DNA from: Microcebus murinus
Taxonomy: Eukaryota; Chordata; Mammalia; Primates; Cheirogaleidae
Direction: 5' to 3'
DNA: 64,000 nucleotides
NCBI RefSeq assembly: GCF_040939455.1
Contig: NC_134107.1
Location: forward strand, 11,843,537-11,907,536
The position numbers and the translations under genes were made by a program. A model generated the notes under the pieces. It was not told the origin of the DNA, did not search any database, and saw nothing but the letters and a program-made list of their open reading frames with translations. Positions 60,780 to 64,000 of this stretch are shown in pieces. The stretch's first letter is position 1, and the number at the start of each line of letters is the position of its first letter.

Positions 60780-61470
60780 AAAAAAACAAGGGAGGGAGAA
60801 AAGAACAAAATAAAGCAATAGAAATAAGCCGCCTGGCATCGGGGCTGGTCTAACCAGAGCCGATGAGCGTGGAGCCTGCCCCCAGGTCTCTCTGGCCAGG
60901 AGTCTGAATTCAGGAGTCAGGGATTAGGGCAGGGACAGGCCAAATTCCTTGATTTCCATTTGTATTTTGGATTTGAGTTTGGATTTAAAAAGAAAGAAAA
61001 GGGAAAGAGGAAAACTAAAAGAGAGAGAAGAAAAATCTGAAGATTATCCAGGAAGCAAAAAACAACTGGAAGAGCAAAACAACCAAAACCAAACAGGGAA
61101 AGGAAACAAAAGAGGGAGAATCGAACAGTTAAAAAAACCCACGGCAAACCAAACGGTAAGACAATTAGAGTGATATCTACCAGATAATGCAGTTTGTTTA
61201 CCATAGCGTGTCCAATCCCTGCGTGCTTCACCGGAGATATGGGGGGAGGGGGGTGGGGGTGTCAAAAAAAAAACAACAAAGACAACAACAAAAGAACAGA
61301 ACAAAAAGAAAAGAAAAATAAAATGACCAACTGTGAAACTCAAGGAAGGAGGAAAAATATATATCCATATATATTTGGTTGTTTGTTCAAACCCTCCCAC
61401 CTTAGGTTCAGCAGAAATATTTTGTTTAAAGAAAATTAAATCATAATGGGAGGGAGAAATAAACACACAC
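60780..61470 (-). promoter_or_regulatory. U-rich splicing-control region around the SS2 micro-exon
   Basis: On the transcribed strand both flanks of SS2 are unusually U/C-rich. Downstream motifs include TGTTTGGTTTTGGTTG and TTTCTTCTCTCTCTTTTAG; upstream ones include TTTTCTTTTCTTTTTG and TTGTTGTTGTC. These resemble sites for CELF, TIA1 and PTB-type proteins. Function is inferred. Confidence 0.45.
61181..61225 (-). CDS. NRXN2: NRXN2 alpha SS2 micro-exon (LNS2 insert)
   Basis: This 45-nt cassette encodes HAGIGHAMVNKLHYL, the insert that splice site 2 adds to the LNS2 domain of alpha-neurexins. The acceptor is AG at 61226-61227, after a C/T-rich tract. There are two donors: a distal gtagat after 61181, and an internal gtaaac at 61196-61201 that would shorten the exon to 24 nt (61202-61225, HAGIGHAM). 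Both lengths keep the frame, so skipped, 8-residue and 15-residue forms are all possible. SS2 inserts are known to affect partner choice of the LNS2 domain, for example neurexophilin and dystroglycan binding. The preceding constitutive LNS2 exon is not in the window and must lie above 64000. The next exon begins with V-T-I-S-V-D-G, which matches the known junction. Confidence 0.93.
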
Positions 61471-64000
61471 AAAAATTAAGCCCCTTCTCCCCATCCCTCA
61501 CCCGCCCCTCCTCTGGATTCCTCTCCCCTCACCCATCCCCTCTCGGAAGAGCCATCTGCAGAGAAGGGGAACAGTTAGAGACCTTGGTTAGTAGAGAAAA
61601 AAACAACAAAAGAACTGGACCAAGAAAGCAAAGACTTAAGGATGGTCGACATTCCGCAGATGAGACAGAAAGGTTAGTTCGGTTTTTCACTCATACCTTG
61701 CCCCACCTGTCCCTGCCATGCCTTGGTCCCCTGGGTTATAAGCGTGTTAGTAACACACACAGAGTTGGCAACGGGGTTTTCCAACAGAGGGTGAGAAAGG
61801 GAAGGCAGGGGATTAAGAAGCAGACCCAATTATGCAGTATTAGTAAATCCTATCAGCTGAAATGTTAGGGAGTTGAGGGGAAAGGAGGGAGGGAACAGGG
61901 GTGTGAGAAGGGTTGGGCTGCTGAGTCAAGGCACCGACTGACTGACTGGTGTGTTGGCTAACTGATCACCCAGATGGCCTTCCAGAGAACTGGCTAAAAA
62001 CTGAGTTGGTGCTGGCCAACTGGCTGCCCAGTGGCCATGTCAGGTTAATGGATTAACAGGTTGGTGATGGGCCAGCTGGCTGTCAGGCTGGGAGAAGAGT
62101 GGGCAACACCCCTGGAGAATCGAAGGGACTGGCAAGAATGAGAGGCAATTTTATCTGAAAGCGAAGGAAGGGGTTCCCAAGGAGAACAGGAGGGGACATG
62201 GGTGTCTGCTTTTCCTGGGGATGGCAAATAGATTGAGGGCCTCACTAGGGGGAGGGGCAGCTCCTCTTATTTATTTATTTATTTATTTTTCCTGCTTTTC
62301 ACCCTTGAAAAAGGAAGAGAGAGTGAGTCGCCACCAGAAAAGCTTGGAAGGAAACCTTGCCCTCCGTGGGCTGGCAGAGGGTTCACGCTCATATTATATC
62401 TAATCACCCCCAACCCTCCTCCCTCTCCACCAGCCCTCCCATCCATAGCTGACTCCTTCCACCTGTCTGCCTTGACTTTTTCAGAGCTCACATTTCCTGA
62501 AAAGTTCTCCAGGCTCTTTAATCACCCCACCCCCATTCTCTTACTCTCCTCTGGGCTCTCATCCCTCCCAGAATTAAGCACCATCCCCACCACCCCTGCA
62601 AGTCCCTGGAATTGATAAAGTCATCCCAGCCTCTCCAGGTACACCCATAAACCCTGAGCCTTCACTCCCCGCAGCCAGCTCCAGAAATCCACTCCCCTTG
62701 TACCCATAAAAAGCAACACAGAGGCCTATCTATCTCTAAAACCCCTTACTCCTCCCCCTCCTCCCCAAGCTATATGCCAGCTTCTACCCCAGTTTCTGGA
62801 GTCCCCGCTCTCATGTGGTTCGAAGTTCATTTTCTCTTCTCATTGCCAAAGACAGCAACAACAACCACCTTCCAAATCACCCTGGACTTTGGGGAGGAGA
62901 TGTCAAAGGCACTGAGGCAGCTTTACTTAAGAGTATTAGAGAGAGAGGCACATTACTGTTTGATGTCCATTAAATACTAAACTGCACACCCGAGAATGTG
63001 ATTGTGTGAAAGAGAGGTATTCTAGGGACAGATCCATTAGTTAGAGAGTTGTTATAACCAGTGGGCACAGGACTAATTCAGTAAGATAATTAATAAGGGC
63101 CTTGTATAATTAAAAATAACAGAATTCAATATTTAGCAGCTAGAAGAAGTACTGAATAACCAATATTAATTATTAGTGATGCAGAGGCAGTTTACATAGC
63201 AGGAGAAGAGTCTAATTGTGGGCACAGTGATTGGAGCCAGGGGATAACATGTGATAAGAGGATTAGTACTGCTGGCTGGTAGGACTATCATGAAATAAAG
63301 AGGCCAACTAGTCAGAACAAGGAACAATTAGCTTTAGGGCAGATAAACCAATTGTGTCCCAAAAGGTATGAGTTGTCTGGTATCACTGCACTAGTCAAAC
63401 AAGGCAAGGGGAAAAGGCATTGGTGTTAAAGATCCAATTTACTACTCTTTTTGAATTAGAACTGGTTGTAGAGAACAAAATAAGAAAAAAAAGTTTTCAA
63501 CTTTCATGGAGAAGATTCCATTTTTAACAAGCAGAACAGTAAATTAAGAATCAGGATTGAGAGGGAAGAAGTGTGAATTCAAAACTTGAGACTTCCACTA
63601 ATTTGTCAAGAGAGCCAGGCTTCCTCTGAACAACAGCAGGGTTGAAGTGGGTGAGAAAGGGCTCCTCTAGGCCTAAGGATTAAGCATCCAGAACCCAGTC
63701 CATGGAGACCACACTTAAGGGGACAACTGTGGTCAAATACTAGAATGGAGCTTCCACCGGAGCCCATTCCTGGTGGCCTCTGACATAGCACAGAAAGGGG
63801 GCTACCCAGCAGCCCAGGTCTTCCCAAAGGCCAGGATCTGGAGAGCTGAGACTTCAGACTAACAGATAAGCAATGAAGGCTTTATTTCATCCATAGAAGC
63901 AGCTAGAGAGCTCCTGGATCCTGGGGGCACAAGAATAACAATGCATGATGAGTGAGAAGGGCATTGAAGTCATAGAGGGGAGAAGCCAGGCATCATGTCA
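61226..64000 (-). other. NRXN2 intron upstream of SS2 (partial)
   Basis: Unique sequence with a TTTA run at 62267-62288 and an AT-rich stretch at about 62900-63500 rich in TAATTA-like sites. No further exon was recognised before the window end. Confidence 0.75.

Noticed and set aside
61226..64000. Search for the preceding LNS2 exon or SS1 exons
   Set aside because: No frame with the expected LNS strands is present; upstream exons must lie beyond 64000.

Overview
This is mammalian, almost certainly primate, genomic DNA. It covers the middle of one large gene read on the minus strand: neurexin-2 (NRXN2), the presynaptic adhesion receptor. Sixteen alpha-neurexin exons and the beta-neurexin first exon can be placed to the base. 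Their reading phases chain together without a break, and each has GT/AG borders. Several dimeric SINEs are Alu-like but carry an enlarged A-rich middle linker (AAATTAATTGGCCAACT plus an AT run). I know this type from strepsirrhine primates, not from the human Alu consensus, so a lemur-like source is most likely (inference). No second protein-coding gene was found.

The gene runs from high to low coordinates. At 61181-61225 is the SS2 micro-exon, with two competing donors. LNS2, LNS3, EGF2 and LNS4 follow at 52778-46147. Next come the 27-nt SS3 micro-exon (39718-39744), the rest of LNS4, LNS5 and EGF3 (38128-34336). The beta-neurexin promoter CpG island and first exon lie inside a 12.5-kb alpha intron (28715 to about 30000). 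The shared part follows: LNS6 (21690-21871, 16998-17169), the 90-nt SS4 cassette (13119-13208), the end of LNS6 with a Thr-rich stalk (9426-9751), and the acidic cysteine-loop exon (6951-7029). The 5' exons (signal peptide, LNS1, EGF1, most of LNS2) lie beyond 64000. The last exons (stalk end, transmembrane segment, PDZ-binding tail) lie beyond position 1.

Together these exons encode most of an alpha-neurexin ectodomain, about 1030 codons, with three alternative cassettes (SS2, SS3, SS4) that tune ligand choice, and an internal promoter for the short beta form. The SS4 region is the most interesting part. The exon has a weak donor followed at once by a TTAA array (a known STAR-protein target). 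In addition, dense UAAA/CUAAAC-type motif clusters lie in both flanking introns, and one contains a bipartite QKI-type element.

The introns hold about seven Alu-type SINEs (most with clear target-site duplications), older MIR and L2 pieces (two MIRs are split by Alus), an L1 3' end, microsatellites, two degenerate minisatellites, a 113-bp inverted repeat, a short target-site-flanked retrocopy of an unidentified RNA, and several AT-rich or RFX-motif stretches that look like regulatory elements.
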